Origin: a virus
DNA: 59,045 nt
Direction: 5' to 3' (one strand)
IMG/VR virus record: IMGVR_UViG_3300034196_000113
Coordinates: 1-59,045 of that record
The stretch's first letter is position 1, and each line of letters starts with the position of its first letter. The position numbers were made by a program, and so were the translations under genes. Below are positions 51,012 through 58,932 of the stretch, in pieces. The notes beneath the pieces are model-generated. The model searched no databases and was not told the DNA's origin. It saw only the letters and a list, made by a program, of their open reading frames with translations.

Positions 51012-51067
51012 GAGCCCCGGACGCCGGGGCTCGCGCCAGGGCTCTTTCCTGGATTAAGCGAGAACCG
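51012..51067 (+). other. Intercistronic double hairpin with array-like leader box
   Basis: Hairpin 1 GAGCCCCGG-ACG-CCGGGGCTC (51012-51032), hairpin 2 CCAGG-7-CCTGG (51036-51052), then GCGAGAACCG (51058-51067), identical to array motif B, three bases before the next ATG. No T-tract follows hairpin 1, so readthrough with partial termination or RNA processing is likely. Confidence 0.7.
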
Positions 51068-51070
51068 ACC

Positions 51071-52051
51071 ATGAGCGACAAACAGTTCGCAATTCCCGAT
51101 CTGACCGAAAAGGCCGTGATCGTTCGACACACCGTGACGGGCAAAGGCTACGGGAGTAGCCGCAAGGATAAGGATCTGTCCGAACAGATCGCCAAGGATA
51201 ACGGCGCCCAGGACAAATCGGTCAGGGCATCGAAGATCCTGATTAACCCCAGCTTCACACAAAAGCTGAGCGATGTGGCAACCAAGTCCTACCAGCGCAA
51301 CATCGTTCAGACGTTGCCTTGGAACGATAAGGGCTACCGCATCCTCCCGACGACCAATTATTGGGAGTACATGAGGGAGCAAGGCGCCTTCCGGGAGCAA
51401 TTCAGGGACGCGGTTGCGGATTTTTCCCAGCAATACCCGAACGCGATTGAAGAAGCGCGCGGCAGACTCGGGCGCCTGTTCAAACTCAGCGACTACCCGG
51501 AGATCAACAAGCTCTTCGAGCGGCACCCCAAGACCGGACAGTTCAAGCGCTTCTGCATCGGACATCCGGAGTTCGGGATCGACGTTCAGCCGCTTCCGAC
51601 CGGCGACGATATCCGCATCCAGATTCACGGCGAGGAAGTGAGCCGGATTCAGGCCGCAATCAAGGCCAGATTGCAGACCACGATTAACGTGGCTGTGCGG
51701 GATCTGTGGGCCCGGCTGCGCGACCCCATCGAGAATCTGGTGGAGCGATTGGACCGCTACGAGGTTGCCGACCGCAAGAGTTTCCAATCCGCGTGGGTCG
51801 AGCACATCAAGGACATCGTTGAATTGATCCCCCGGCTGAACCTGACGGGCGATCCGGAGATCGAGAACATCGCGGCAGAGGCGCGGCACTTCCTGTGTCG
51901 CTGGAATTCGGATCAGCTCAAAACGTCCAAGCCCACCCGGCAACTGGTGCGCGCCGCCGCGAGCGATATCCTCGCCAAGATGAGCGTCTACTGCGGCACG
52001 GTGGACGATGACGACGATGAAGACGATCTGGAGTTGGAGGAAGCGGCATGA
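51071..52051 (+). CDS. Hypothetical protein between MoxR and VWA genes
   Basis: A 326-residue, largely helical protein. Pattern: EKAVIVRHTVTGKGYGSSRK, NIVQTLPWNDKGYRILPTTN, YWEYMREQGAFREQFRDAVA, with an acidic DDDDDEDD tail. Position in a MoxR-VWA cluster and general shape recall DUF3150-type phage proteins, but the match is tentative. Its end encodes ELEEAA with the Shine-Dalgarno of the next gene inside. Confidence 0.55.
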   Translation: MSDKQFAIPDLTEKAVIVRHTVTGKGYGSSRKDKDLSEQIAKDNGAQDKSVRASKILINPSFTQKLSDVATKSYQRNIVQTLPWNDKGYRILPTTNYWEYMREQGAFREQFRDAVADFSQQYPNAIEEARGRLGRLFKLSDYPEINKLFERHPKTGQFKRFCIGHPEFGIDVQPLPTGDDIRIQIHGEEVSRIQAAIKARLQTTINVAVRDLWARLRDPIENLVERLDRYEVADRKSFQSAWVEHIKDIVELIPRLNLTGDPEIENIAAEARHFLCRWNSDQLKTSKPTRQLVRAAASDILAKMSVYCGTVDDDDDEDDLELEEAA

Positions 52052-52263
52052 GCATCGCGTATTGTTGCCCGACATGCGGTGGATCGGTATTCAGCGTGTG
52101 CGTAACGCAGATCGCCACCGTCGAGTTTACGGAAGACGGAGAGCACGAGGTATCGGATGTGCGCGGCGACGTGTATTGGGACGATAACACGCCGGTAACG
52201 TGCGATGGGTGCGGCGAGCACGATATCTTAAAACTCTTCAAGGCATTGGAGGAAGCGGCATGA
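52048..52263 (+). CDS. Small zinc-ribbon protein
   Basis: 71 residues with CCPTCGGSVFSVC near the start and CDGCGEHD near the end: a four-cysteine zinc ribbon with a beta-rich middle (VTQIATVEFTEDGEHEVSDV). It starts in the previous stop codon and ends LEEAA like its neighbours. Function unknown. Confidence 0.65.
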   Translation: MSIAYCCPTCGGSVFSVCVTQIATVEFTEDGEHEVSDVRGDVYWDDNTPVTCDGCGEHDILKLFKALEEAA

Positions 52264-52502
52264 GCAACGAATACTTGTTCACCGTCATAGCCCATGTGAC
52301 CGTTGACGCCGATAGCGAAGAGGCGGCGCGAGAAGCAATGTGGAATTCCTGCCTGTATCAGGAAGAAGACGTTGACTATAACGGCATCGAAGTCTACGTC
52401 AACGCGCAGGACGCAATAGACGGCTCGCTGATCGAGATATACGACCCGGAAACCAAGGTCCGTACCGATATTGCCGTTAAGCAAATGGAGGAAGCGGCAT
52501 GA
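52260..52502 (+). CDS. Hypothetical small acidic protein
   Basis: 80 residues from the ATG at 52260, overlapping the previous stop. EYLFTVIAHVTVDADSEEAA looks like a beta-alpha start of the type seen in small ferredoxin-like phage proteins. It ends MEEAA. Unknown function. Confidence 0.6.
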   Translation: MSNEYLFTVIAHVTVDADSEEAAREAMWNSCLYQEEDVDYNGIEVYVNAQDAIDGSLIEIYDPETKVRTDIAVKQMEEAA

Positions 52503-52759
52503 CCGACGAACCCCAAGCCCAACAGACCCCGGAGTTCATCTTTCGTCAGGAGGTCTTGCGGCGCATCGACCTTCTGAACGAACGGGCATTCACGTTGAAG
52601 CTGTCCCTTATGCGGGAAATGCGGGAAACGCAAAACCTGTCGGCGACCGGCTTCGTCCACGATGCCCAGCGCCGGTTCCACGAAGTGGAATGTCCCCTAA
52701 TGTCCGAGCAATCCCAGCTCCACCGTGAGCTGGCCGCTTTGGAATCCCTGATCGCCTAA
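52499..52759 (+). CDS. Hypothetical helical protein
   Basis: 86 residues, mostly two helices (EFIFRQEVLRRIDLLNERAF and AQRRFHEVECPLMSEQSQLH). Coupled to the previous gene by a 4-base overlap and the shared GGAGGAAGCGGC Shine-Dalgarno cassette. Unknown function. It is the last gene before a hairpin. Confidence 0.55.
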   Translation: MTDEPQAQQTPEFIFRQEVLRRIDLLNERAFTLKLSLMREMRETQNLSATGFVHDAQRRFHEVECPLMSEQSQLHRELAALESLIA

Positions 52760-52773
52760 GTCTCCACCCGCCT

Positions 52774-52818
52774 GCCCCGTTTCGAGGAACGGGGCTTTCG
52801 AGTGCGGTCTTTCCGACC
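52774..52818 (+). terminator. Intercistronic hairpin pair
   Basis: GCCCCGTT-TCGAGG-AACGGGGC (52774-52795), followed by TTTCG, then a smaller hairpin GGTC-5-GACC (52806-52818). A weak terminator or processing site of the same kind as at 51012, 54754 and 55870. Confidence 0.6.
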
Positions 52819-52838
52819 ACACGCTACAGGAGACCCCC

Positions 52839-53246
52839 ATGTCGGCTTTTCTCTGCTCGCCGCAGCATATTGCTGCAATCGTTTGCTTCGGCCCGATTAC
52901 CGACGACTACGGCCACTATTCCGTTGGCCCCTTGCCCGAGGAAGTCGCCGAACTGTTGGCCCGCGAAAACGTAAAGAGCGTGGACTATCGCTATCCGCGC
53001 GATATCGACGAGCAAGTCAACGAGGTATTCGTTAAAGAGTGCATCGCCGCGGCAAAGATACTCAACAAGAAAAGACCGAACGTCTATACCGCGGTGCAGG
53101 TTATCAAACTCTGCAATTCGCTGGACTACCAGTCTTGCGAGCATCCCGGCTGGGAAGCGTCGAATGCGAAGGAGACGCTTGACGCCATAGTCGCTATCGC
53201 AATCAGGAACCTGCCCGGTTACGAAGCCGCCGAGTGGAGCATTTAG
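52839..53246 (+). CDS. Conserved phage protein, unknown
   Basis: A 135-residue protein with AGGAG upstream. The C-terminal half has KLCNSLDYQSCEHPGWEASN, a signature I recognise from a widespread phage and mobile-element family without known function. The 3' end overlaps nothing; the VWA gene follows immediately. Confidence 0.65.
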   Translation: MSAFLCSPQHIAAIVCFGPITDDYGHYSVGPLPEEVAELLARENVKSVDYRYPRDIDEQVNEVFVKECIAAAKILNKKRPNVYTAVQVIKLCNSLDYQSCEHPGWEASNAKETLDAIVAIAIRNLPGYEAAEWSI

Positions 53247-53248
53247 CA

Positions 53249-54742
53249 ATGAAGTCCGACGAACCGAGTAGGTCTCTGAACAGGATGGAGATCGCGCGCA
53301 TCGCGATGGTCCTGGAAGCGCCGTTTTTCGGGGCGCTTGCACTCAAGCTGAAACTGACCGAAGCCCCGTGGCTTCCGTATGCGATGGCCGTTGACGGAGT
53401 GCATCTGTACTATCACAAAGATCGCATTTTAGCGATTAACATGGGCCAGCTAAAAGGAATGATCTGCCATGAGACGCTGCATGTGGCCTTGGGCCACCCG
53501 TGGCGCGCGAAGGGCCGCGATCCCGACCGGTGGAATGTGGCGGCTGACTATGTGATTAACCCGATGGTGATATCGGCCGGCATGGAGTTGGCCGACGGGA
53601 TGCTCTTCGCGCCCGAATTCGACGGGCTTCCGTCGGAAACCGTCTATGCTCGGCTGGGGAAGAAGGACGGCGACCCGAACGCATCGGCGCCCCCCGAGGA
53701 AGAGCAGGGCGAAGAAGGGGAGGAACAAGGCGATGGCCAGGGAGAAGGCGAAGGGGAAGAGGAAGGCGAGGGAGAGCAGGAAGGGGAGCAGGAGGGCGAG
53801 GGAGAAGGGGACGGCGAGGGAGAGGGAGAGGGCGACGGAGACGCCGACCTGGAAAGCCAAGGAGAGGGCTCGGGCGAGGGAGAGGGCGGGGGAGAAGGGG
53901 ACGGTCAGGGAGACGGGGACGGGGACGGTGGAGAGGGAGAGGGAGAGGGCCAGGGAGACAGCCAGGGCGACGGACATGCGCCCTCCCCTACCGCGACCAC
54001 GCCCGACGGTCGCCCGCTACCCAGCCCGGAAGCGGCCGGGTCCGGGGCCGTCCTGGAGCCCCCTCCGGACGAGAACGGCAACCCCCAGAGCGATTCCGAC
54101 GCAACCGAACAGGAAGCGGAATGGAAGATGGCGGTTGCCCAAGCCGCCCAGCTCGCCCGCGCCGCCGGCAAGCTGCCCGGTTTCATGGAAGAGATCCTGA
54201 AAGACGATCTGGCCCCAAAGGCACCTTGGCAACAACTGTTGCGCCAGTACATGAACAGCTATGCCAAGGACGACTATACGTGGCAGAAACCCAACAGGCG
54301 CCATGTGGCGAACGGGCTATACCTGCCGAGCATCCGATCCGAAACGGTCGGGACCATCGCGCTCTTTTTCGACACGTCGGGATCGATCGATAGCGTCATG
54401 CTCGCCCAGTTCGTGGCCGAAGTGAATTCGATCCTCGAGGACATCAAGCCCGAACGACTCCTGTTGATCCAGGTAGACACCCAGGTCAACGAGGTCCAGG
54501 ACTTGTCCTACGACGATTTGCCCTTCGAGTTCACGGCCAAGGGCCGCGGGGGTACGTACTTCCAACCGGCATTCGACTGGATCGAAGAGCAGGAGATCGA
54601 ACCGGTGTGCGCGGTGTACCTCACCGACATGGCGCCGGGCGACGTTCCCCGAGATCCGGGGTATCCGGTGCTGTGGGTGGACTTCGCCGCCTACGATTGG
54701 CTTCCCGACATGCCGTTCGGCGAACGGATCTACATTCAATAG
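53249..54742 (+). CDS. HExxH / VWA-domain protein (MoxR partner)
   Basis: 497 residues from the ATG at 53249. Residues 71-83 read MICHETLHVALGH, a zinc-metallopeptidase HExxH motif of the DUF2201 N-terminal type. A 90-residue tract of Gly/Glu/Asp/Gln (about 150-240) links it to a C-terminal VWA-like domain with the metal-site motif FFDTSGSID (about 372-380) and RGGTYFQPAFDWI. Proteins with this layout pair with MoxR ATPases, as encoded at 49762. The cellular target is unknown. Confidence 0.8.
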   Translation: MKSDEPSRSLNRMEIARIAMVLEAPFFGALALKLKLTEAPWLPYAMAVDGVHLYYHKDRILAINMGQLKGMICHETLHVALGHPWRAKGRDPDRWNVAADYVINPMVISAGMELADGMLFAPEFDGLPSETVYARLGKKDGDPNASAPPEEEQGEEGEEQGDGQGEGEGEEEGEGEQEGEQEGEGEGDGEGEGEGDGDADLESQGEGSGEGEGGGEGDGQGDGDGDGGEGEGEGQGDSQGDGHAPSPTATTPDGRPLPSPEAAGSGAVLEPPPDENGNPQSDSDATEQEAEWKMAVAQAAQLARAAGKLPGFMEEILKDDLAPKAPWQQLLRQYMNSYAKDDYTWQKPNRRHVANGLYLPSIRSETVGTIALFFDTSGSIDSVMLAQFVAEVNSILEDIKPERLLLIQVDTQVNEVQDLSYDDLPFEFTAKGRGGTYFQPAFDWIEEQEIEPVCAVYLTDMAPGDVPRDPGYPVLWVDFAAYDWLPDMPFGERIYIQ

Positions 54743-54753
54743 AACGCAACTAC

Positions 54754-54810
54754 GGCGCCCCGCGGGGTGCCGACTGGTGCGCTCTTTCGCGCATCGCGAG
54801 TAAAGCGAGA
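54754..54810 (+). other. Intercistronic double hairpin with GCGAGA box
   Basis: GGCGCCCC-GC-GGGGTGCC (54754-54771), then TGCGC-TCTTTC-GCGCA (54778-54793), then GCGAGTAAAGCGAGA ending eight bases before the next ATG. The second hairpin and following TCGC are shared with the element at 55870. Confidence 0.65.
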
Positions 54811-54817
54811 CAAAAAG

Positions 54818-55849
54818 ATGAAAGTAAAAATCTGCCGCTCTTCCGGGTATTTGAGGGAGAAAACCATCGAGACAGGGCAAAACCAGCCGCGCACCGTAGA
54901 GGTCGAGGTCTCCCCCTCGTTGCTGAGCGAAGAGGCCCGGCGAATCGTTGTCGATCATAATTCCGGGATCTTCCCGTCAACCATTGACGACATCCAGGAG
55001 CGGCATAGCGGTCACTTCTTTTCGCACAACTTCGAGTCGGATGTCGAGTTGGAGGATATCGGCCACGGGCTTATCGAAGAACTGATCGTCAAGGCGTTCG
55101 CTTCGGTCAACGCCGAGGTTGAAGAGATGAAAGCCAAGACGGCTATGTTGGCGCAGGAAGAGCAGGCGCGCAAAGAAGCCGGGGACGCCGCATTCGCGGA
55201 GCGAGCCGCCGCGTTCTTGGCCGATCCGACCGCACTCGTTTTTTCGGTGAAGTTTTTCGAGAAACACCCGATGGCGGACGCGGTTCTTGAAGAGCAAAAG
55301 CGCCGCAAGGAAGCCCACGAAACGGAACAGACCGAACGGCGCAAACTTCAGAACGTCGCATGGCTTTCCGAGTATGGCACCCAGAGCCAGCGGGAGCGCT
55401 ACGCCCGCGGCCTGCTGGACGAGCAAGAGATTGTCGACGGTCTTACCGAAATCGAGTTTTCACGATTCGACGATGGGATCGAGCGCTTCGTCCGGTTGAA
55501 AAAGGCCGATCTTTCGAGGGCAATCGACTCCGGTTATGACGACGATACCACCGAAACCGAGTGCTCTTACAAGCGCCGGGACTTCGAGAACGAAGACCCG
55601 CTTCCGGCATCGGTCTTCGATGCCTTGGCGAAGATCGAAGATCGCGCGGAAGATTGCAACGTGGACATCGAGCTTCACCAGACCGCGGTTTATTGGAGCA
55701 CCTCCGATTGGCCGGAGTTGCGCCGCTGGAAGGTCGTCGCAAGGAAGATCGTCGGGATCTACACCTTGAAGCGGGAATACATGCTGCCCGGAGTCGAAGA
55801 CTGGGTTGCCATGACTTCGGCTTCGACAGCGACCAAGCCCAACGCCTAA
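54818..55849 (+). CDS. Hypothetical protein
   Basis: 343 residues from the ATG at 54818. Mostly helical and acidic; the middle (about 95-190) is a Glu/Lys/Ala-rich coiled coil (AMLAQEEQARKEAGDAAFAE). The C-terminal part ends WKVVARKIVGIYTLKREYML. No family recognised. Probably co-transcribed with the VWA gene through a readthrough hairpin. Confidence 0.55.
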   Translation: MKVKICRSSGYLREKTIETGQNQPRTVEVEVSPSLLSEEARRIVVDHNSGIFPSTIDDIQERHSGHFFSHNFESDVELEDIGHGLIEELIVKAFASVNAEVEEMKAKTAMLAQEEQARKEAGDAAFAERAAAFLADPTALVFSVKFFEKHPMADAVLEEQKRRKEAHETEQTERRKLQNVAWLSEYGTQSQRERYARGLLDEQEIVDGLTEIEFSRFDDGIERFVRLKKADLSRAIDSGYDDDTTETECSYKRRDFENEDPLPASVFDALAKIEDRAEDCNVDIELHQTAVYWSTSDWPELRRWKVVARKIVGIYTLKREYMLPGVEDWVAMTSASTATKPNA

Positions 55850-55869
55850 CTCATAGCCTGTAGCCGGCT

Positions 55870-55928
55870 GCCCCCTTGAGAGAGGGGGCTTCCGGGTGCG
55901 CGCTTCTGCGCATCGCCAAAGAGCGAGA
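55870..55928 (+). other. Intercistronic double hairpin with GCGAGA box
   Basis: GCCCCCT-TGAGAG-AGGGGGC (55870-55889), then TGCGC-6-GCGCA (55897-55912), then GCGAGA at 55923-55928, eight bases before the next ATG. Same three-part layout as at 51012 and 54754. Confidence 0.65.
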
Positions 55929-55936
55929 CGCAACTA

Positions 55937-56479
55937 ATGAATCACTCGGATAGCTGCAAGCGGTTCACGGAGGAATACCGGCAAACGGTTACGACGTTCA
56001 CTCTCCAGCATCCCGACCATTGCGGCGCGTGCGGCGGATGGGGAATGGTCACTACCACTGGATGCTCAGTCCCCTACGGGAGCACCAACGTCAACCTGCC
56101 CGACGATACCGACCCCTGCCCGGCCTGCGTCGAGCAAGGCCGCTGCCCGTGGTGCTGGAAAGAGTCGCTAAGCCAGGACGATACCCTGTGCCTGGAGTGC
56201 GGATGGGAAGACGGCAAGAGCGAAGGATTGCCCGAGCCCTACGAGTGCGAGTGCTGGGACGACCTGGAGATAAACCCCAGCCGGATGCTCATCAAGTCGA
56301 TCACCATCAGGGTACACATCGACGAACCCAAGGGCCCGGAGGGAATGGTTATCGAGCTTGACCCGATCTTCGATCAAATCGACTTTTCCAACGAAGTCGA
56401 AAAAGCAATGCGGGCCATCGTCGAAAAGAACGCGTTGCTCAAAGAGCTGAACGTCAGCATCAGCTATTACGACAACTAA
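55937..56479 (+). CDS. Zinc-ribbon protein
   Basis: A 180-residue protein with many paired cysteines: HCGACGGWG, CPACVEQGRCPWCWKE, CLECGWED and CECW, suggesting two or three zinc ribbons in residues 30-110, like a truncated DnaJ-type cysteine region. The C-terminal 70 residues are a beta/helical domain without cysteines. Nucleic-acid or protein binding is likely; no specific role known. Confidence 0.6.
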   Translation: MNHSDSCKRFTEEYRQTVTTFTLQHPDHCGACGGWGMVTTTGCSVPYGSTNVNLPDDTDPCPACVEQGRCPWCWKESLSQDDTLCLECGWEDGKSEGLPEPYECECWDDLEINPSRMLIKSITIRVHIDEPKGPEGMVIELDPIFDQIDFSNEVEKAMRAIVEKNALLKELNVSISYYDN

Positions 56480-56495
56480 CGGTAGGAGATTTTTC

Positions 56496-57194
56496 ATGCA
56501 AGACCTTACGAAGCCCCCGGCTCGATTCGTCTACCAACTGTCCGACGGCACTATAGCCGTGGAAATGTTCAAGGTCAGTGCCCTGCATCTAACCTGCCTC
56601 ATGGGCGCGATGGCGAAGGACAAGGACGACGCCAGGTACTACCTGAAAGGCATCTACCTGGACATGGAGCGTTCCATGCTTGTGGCGACCAACGGCCACA
56701 TCATGGCGACCTGCCCGGTCTACCTGGATCGCGACGCCCATTGGCCCGAGTTGATCGCGTTCATCAAAGAGCGCGCCGAGAAGAAGACCGAGTTCGGCGC
56801 CCGCTGGTGGAACCACCCGGCCGAGTTGATCTTCCGCCCCGAGAAGGCGCCCAGCACGCGCAGCCAATTGGTTTCGGTCGATCTGCGGACCATGCGGATC
56901 TGGGACAGCTTGAACAAGGGGAAGGCATTCGAGCGCTATATCGAGGCAATGGAAGACGGGCAATTCCCGGCCTGGAAAAGGGTCCACCTGTGGGAAGTCG
57001 ACTACCCGGCATCCCCTGCGTCCATCAAGCCGGATACCAGCGACGGGATCGGCCTTGACGTGTCGATTCTCTCCAAGGTCTGGAACGGCCCGGTCAAACT
57101 GGCAACGATCCCGGGGCACACCGGGTTCCTGATACGCCCAATGGCAGTGGACGCGCAGGACGTGCAAATCACCCTAATGCCAACCCGCATCTAG
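56496..57194 (+). CDS. Sliding-clamp-like (DnaN-related) phage protein
   Basis: A 232-residue protein with a GGAG Shine-Dalgarno. VSALHLTCLMGAMAKDKDDA, RYYLKGIYLDMERSMLVATN, GHIMATCPVY matches the pattern of phage proteins related to the DNA polymerase III beta clamp (a D-x-R-Y-Y-L-x-G strand and V-A-T-D/N-G-H). It is shorter than host clamps (about 370 residues), so perhaps two domains. May tether phage replication factors or compete with the host clamp. Confidence 0.6.
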   Translation: MQDLTKPPARFVYQLSDGTIAVEMFKVSALHLTCLMGAMAKDKDDARYYLKGIYLDMERSMLVATNGHIMATCPVYLDRDAHWPELIAFIKERAEKKTEFGARWWNHPAELIFRPEKAPSTRSQLVSVDLRTMRIWDSLNKGKAFERYIEAMEDGQFPAWKRVHLWEVDYPASPASIKPDTSDGIGLDVSILSKVWNGPVKLATIPGHTGFLIRPMAVDAQDVQITLMPTRI

Positions 57195-57205
57195 CCCCTC
57201 CACGA

Positions 57206-57223
57206 GCCCCGCTTCGGCGGGGC
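57206..57223 (+). terminator. Intercistronic hairpin
   Basis: GCCCCGC-TTCG-GCGGGGC: perfect 7-bp stem with a stable UUCG loop. No T-tract; the next gene starts 27 bases later with an AGGA Shine-Dalgarno. Probably a weak terminator or RNA-stabilising structure. Confidence 0.6.
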
Positions 57224-57249
57224 CGAACGATTCTAACGCAGGACTACCA

Positions 57250-57594
57250 ATGAACGAGTCTAACAGCCTGGTAGAGATCACCATCGGCAATGTGTCCTAT
57301 CGTTGCATCCCGGATTGGGGGTGTTATGCGAACGGGCGCTTCGCCTTGATGTTTTACGATGCGACGACCGGCGAGGCTATTCACAAGGCATCGGTCAATC
57401 TCGTCGATCACCCGCTTGAGCCCTACGAAATGGTCTTGAACAACGACTACGACATCGAGCCGGATCTGGTCCGCGCCGGCATCGCAGCCCCGTCTCACCG
57501 CAAGATCGTCGAGGTACGTCCTTGGGGCAACATCGAGTGGAACGTCTGCCGGCTGATTGATCCGCCCCAGATACCGGGCCATCTGGAGGCGTAG
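57250..57594 (+). CDS. Small conserved mobile-element protein (DUF4313-like)
   Basis: A 114-residue protein. Pattern: ISYRC-like start (VSYRCIPDWGCYANGRFALM), FYDATTGEAIHKASVNLVDH, DYDIEPDLVRAGIAAPSHRK. This resembles small beta-rich proteins common in phages and conjugative elements (DUF4313-type). Function unknown. Its last base overlaps the next start. Confidence 0.5.
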   Translation: MNESNSLVEITIGNVSYRCIPDWGCYANGRFALMFYDATTGEAIHKASVNLVDHPLEPYEMVLNNDYDIEPDLVRAGIAAPSHRKIVEVRPWGNIEWNVCRLIDPPQIPGHLEA

Positions 57595-57953
57595 TGAAAG
57601 TCCGACTGACCAACACGACCATGATGCCGCTATCCGGGCAGTACCAGTGCCAGGAGATCGAAGAGCAGGCGTTTGTGTCGCATCTGGTTGCCTACTGGCG
57701 CCAGGGGATCGTGGTTTCCTACATCGGCTACCCGACAAATCAAGCCTACATCCGCGAAATCTCGGGCATCAACGTGCCCATCAACCGGGGGCCGACCGAA
57801 CTGGAGCCCGGCGACATCATGCTCTGTATGCGGGTGCTCTACGAGCAACAGGACCAGCAACGCAAGCAACCCTCCGACGGCTCCCGACGCTGGGAATTCC
57901 GCGAAGGGCCAAGGCGTTGGCAGTTCTTCCTCGTGCGCTACCAGACACTCTAG
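57594..57953 (+). CDS. DUF1874-like protein without the catalytic His
   Basis: A 119-residue protein. VVSYIGYPTNQAYIREISGI, then NVPINRGPTELEPGDIMLCM, and WQFFLVRY at the end match the layout of the DUF1874 family (STIV B116-like), which includes the AcrIII-1 ring nucleases that degrade cyclic tetra-adenylate. In those enzymes a histidine follows the glycine of the S-x-G-H motif; here it is Tyr (IGY). So it is either a non-catalytic binder or an unrelated function with the same fold. Confidence 0.5.
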   Translation: MKVRLTNTTMMPLSGQYQCQEIEEQAFVSHLVAYWRQGIVVSYIGYPTNQAYIREISGINVPINRGPTELEPGDIMLCMRVLYEQQDQQRKQPSDGSRRWEFREGPRRWQFFLVRYQTL

Positions 57954-57997
57954 GACAAGGCCTTCTTTTTGGTTTGGGACACGGAAGTCCCGCTTCT

Positions 57998-58693
57998 CTA
58001 AAACGACAAGCCGAGAAGCAGATTGGACGGGTAGTGTCCGCGCTTCTTCTTGTACATCCGCTCAGCCTTTTCGGCCTGTTCCGCTGGCAATTCGCCAATC
58101 CACATAATAAAGGGCTTCGCTGCCTTCCGCTGGTTACAGTCTCTACAACACGCGACGAGGTTGTTCGCCGAGTGTTCCCCGTTCAACGCCAACGGCTCCA
58201 TATGGTCGATTACCGTATTCTCTTCGCAGAGTATCCGGTCGCAATATGGACAGCTTTTGCGCTCACCCAATATAGCGGGAAAGTCGACCGTTCCGTCCTT
58301 AAGTAAGGCGACACGTTCCCTTCTTTTTCCTGCCACGTAAACCTGATAGTGCCTGTACGCAGGATCGGTTTCCCTCCTGTTTTTCTGGTACAACCTCGAA
58401 TCCTCCCTGTTTTGCTCAAGGTTCCCGTAATAGCGCCGCTTGAAGTATCCGTCGTCGCGCCGTTTGTCAGCGTTTGTCTTAAGCCCGCATTTGCGCGAGC
58501 AATACTTGGCAGTCGACGCTCTTCCCGACATATCGGCCCCGCATCTTGCGCATTTGCGTTGCGCCGGGGGTTCCGGTTTCGGGGAACAGGTGCGTTTGTA
58601 AGAAAATTTTTGTTGGCAAGACTTCGAGCAGAATCTTGTTTGCCCAATGGTCCATGAAATGTCCTTTCCACACTCGCGGCAGACTTTTGACAT
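57998..58693 (-). CDS. HNH endonuclease with zinc fingers
   Basis: 231 residues from the ATG at 58693. Two CxxC...CSxxC fingers at the N-terminus (CRECGKDISW..FCSKSC and CARCGADMSG..YCSRKC). The C-terminus has CPYCDRILCEENTVIDHMEP, then NNLVACCRDCNQRKAAKPF, a complete HNH with zinc-binding cysteines. The zinc fingers resemble those of homing-type endonucleases. Convergent with the DUF1874-like gene, at the edge of the module, so it may be a mobile nuclease. Confidence 0.8.
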   Translation of the reverse strand: MSKVCRECGKDISWTIGQTRFCSKSCQQKFSYKRTCSPKPEPPAQRKCARCGADMSGRASTAKYCSRKCGLKTNADKRRDDGYFKRRYYGNLEQNREDSRLYQKNRRETDPAYRHYQVYVAGKRRERVALLKDGTVDFPAILGERKSCPYCDRILCEENTVIDHMEPLALNGEHSANNLVACCRDCNQRKAAKPFIMWIGELPAEQAEKAERMYKKKRGHYPSNLLLGLSF

Positions 58694-58932
58694 GGCGGGC
58701 GACCGAATCGGCGGGATTCGTTCAGACATCCGGCCTGTTCGTTTGTCCAAAACAGATCACCCTATGGTTTCTGTAGTAAAATTCGCCCGTTACACGACGT
58801 GCGAACAACTCCGCCCGCCACCCCCCGGAAGGACCCCAAGTATAGACATCTCGTTTACGAAACCTATTGGTTTTCTTCATTCGATCTTCATTCAATGTGT
58901 ATAGCGCGAATGAGTTTTCTTATTCGATTCGT
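58694..58932. other. Non-coding end region upstream of the HNH gene
   Basis: Short open frames only. It becomes AT-rich from about 58850 on. The minus-strand promoter of the HNH gene should lie here, but I see no convincing -10/-35 pair. Confidence 0.4.
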
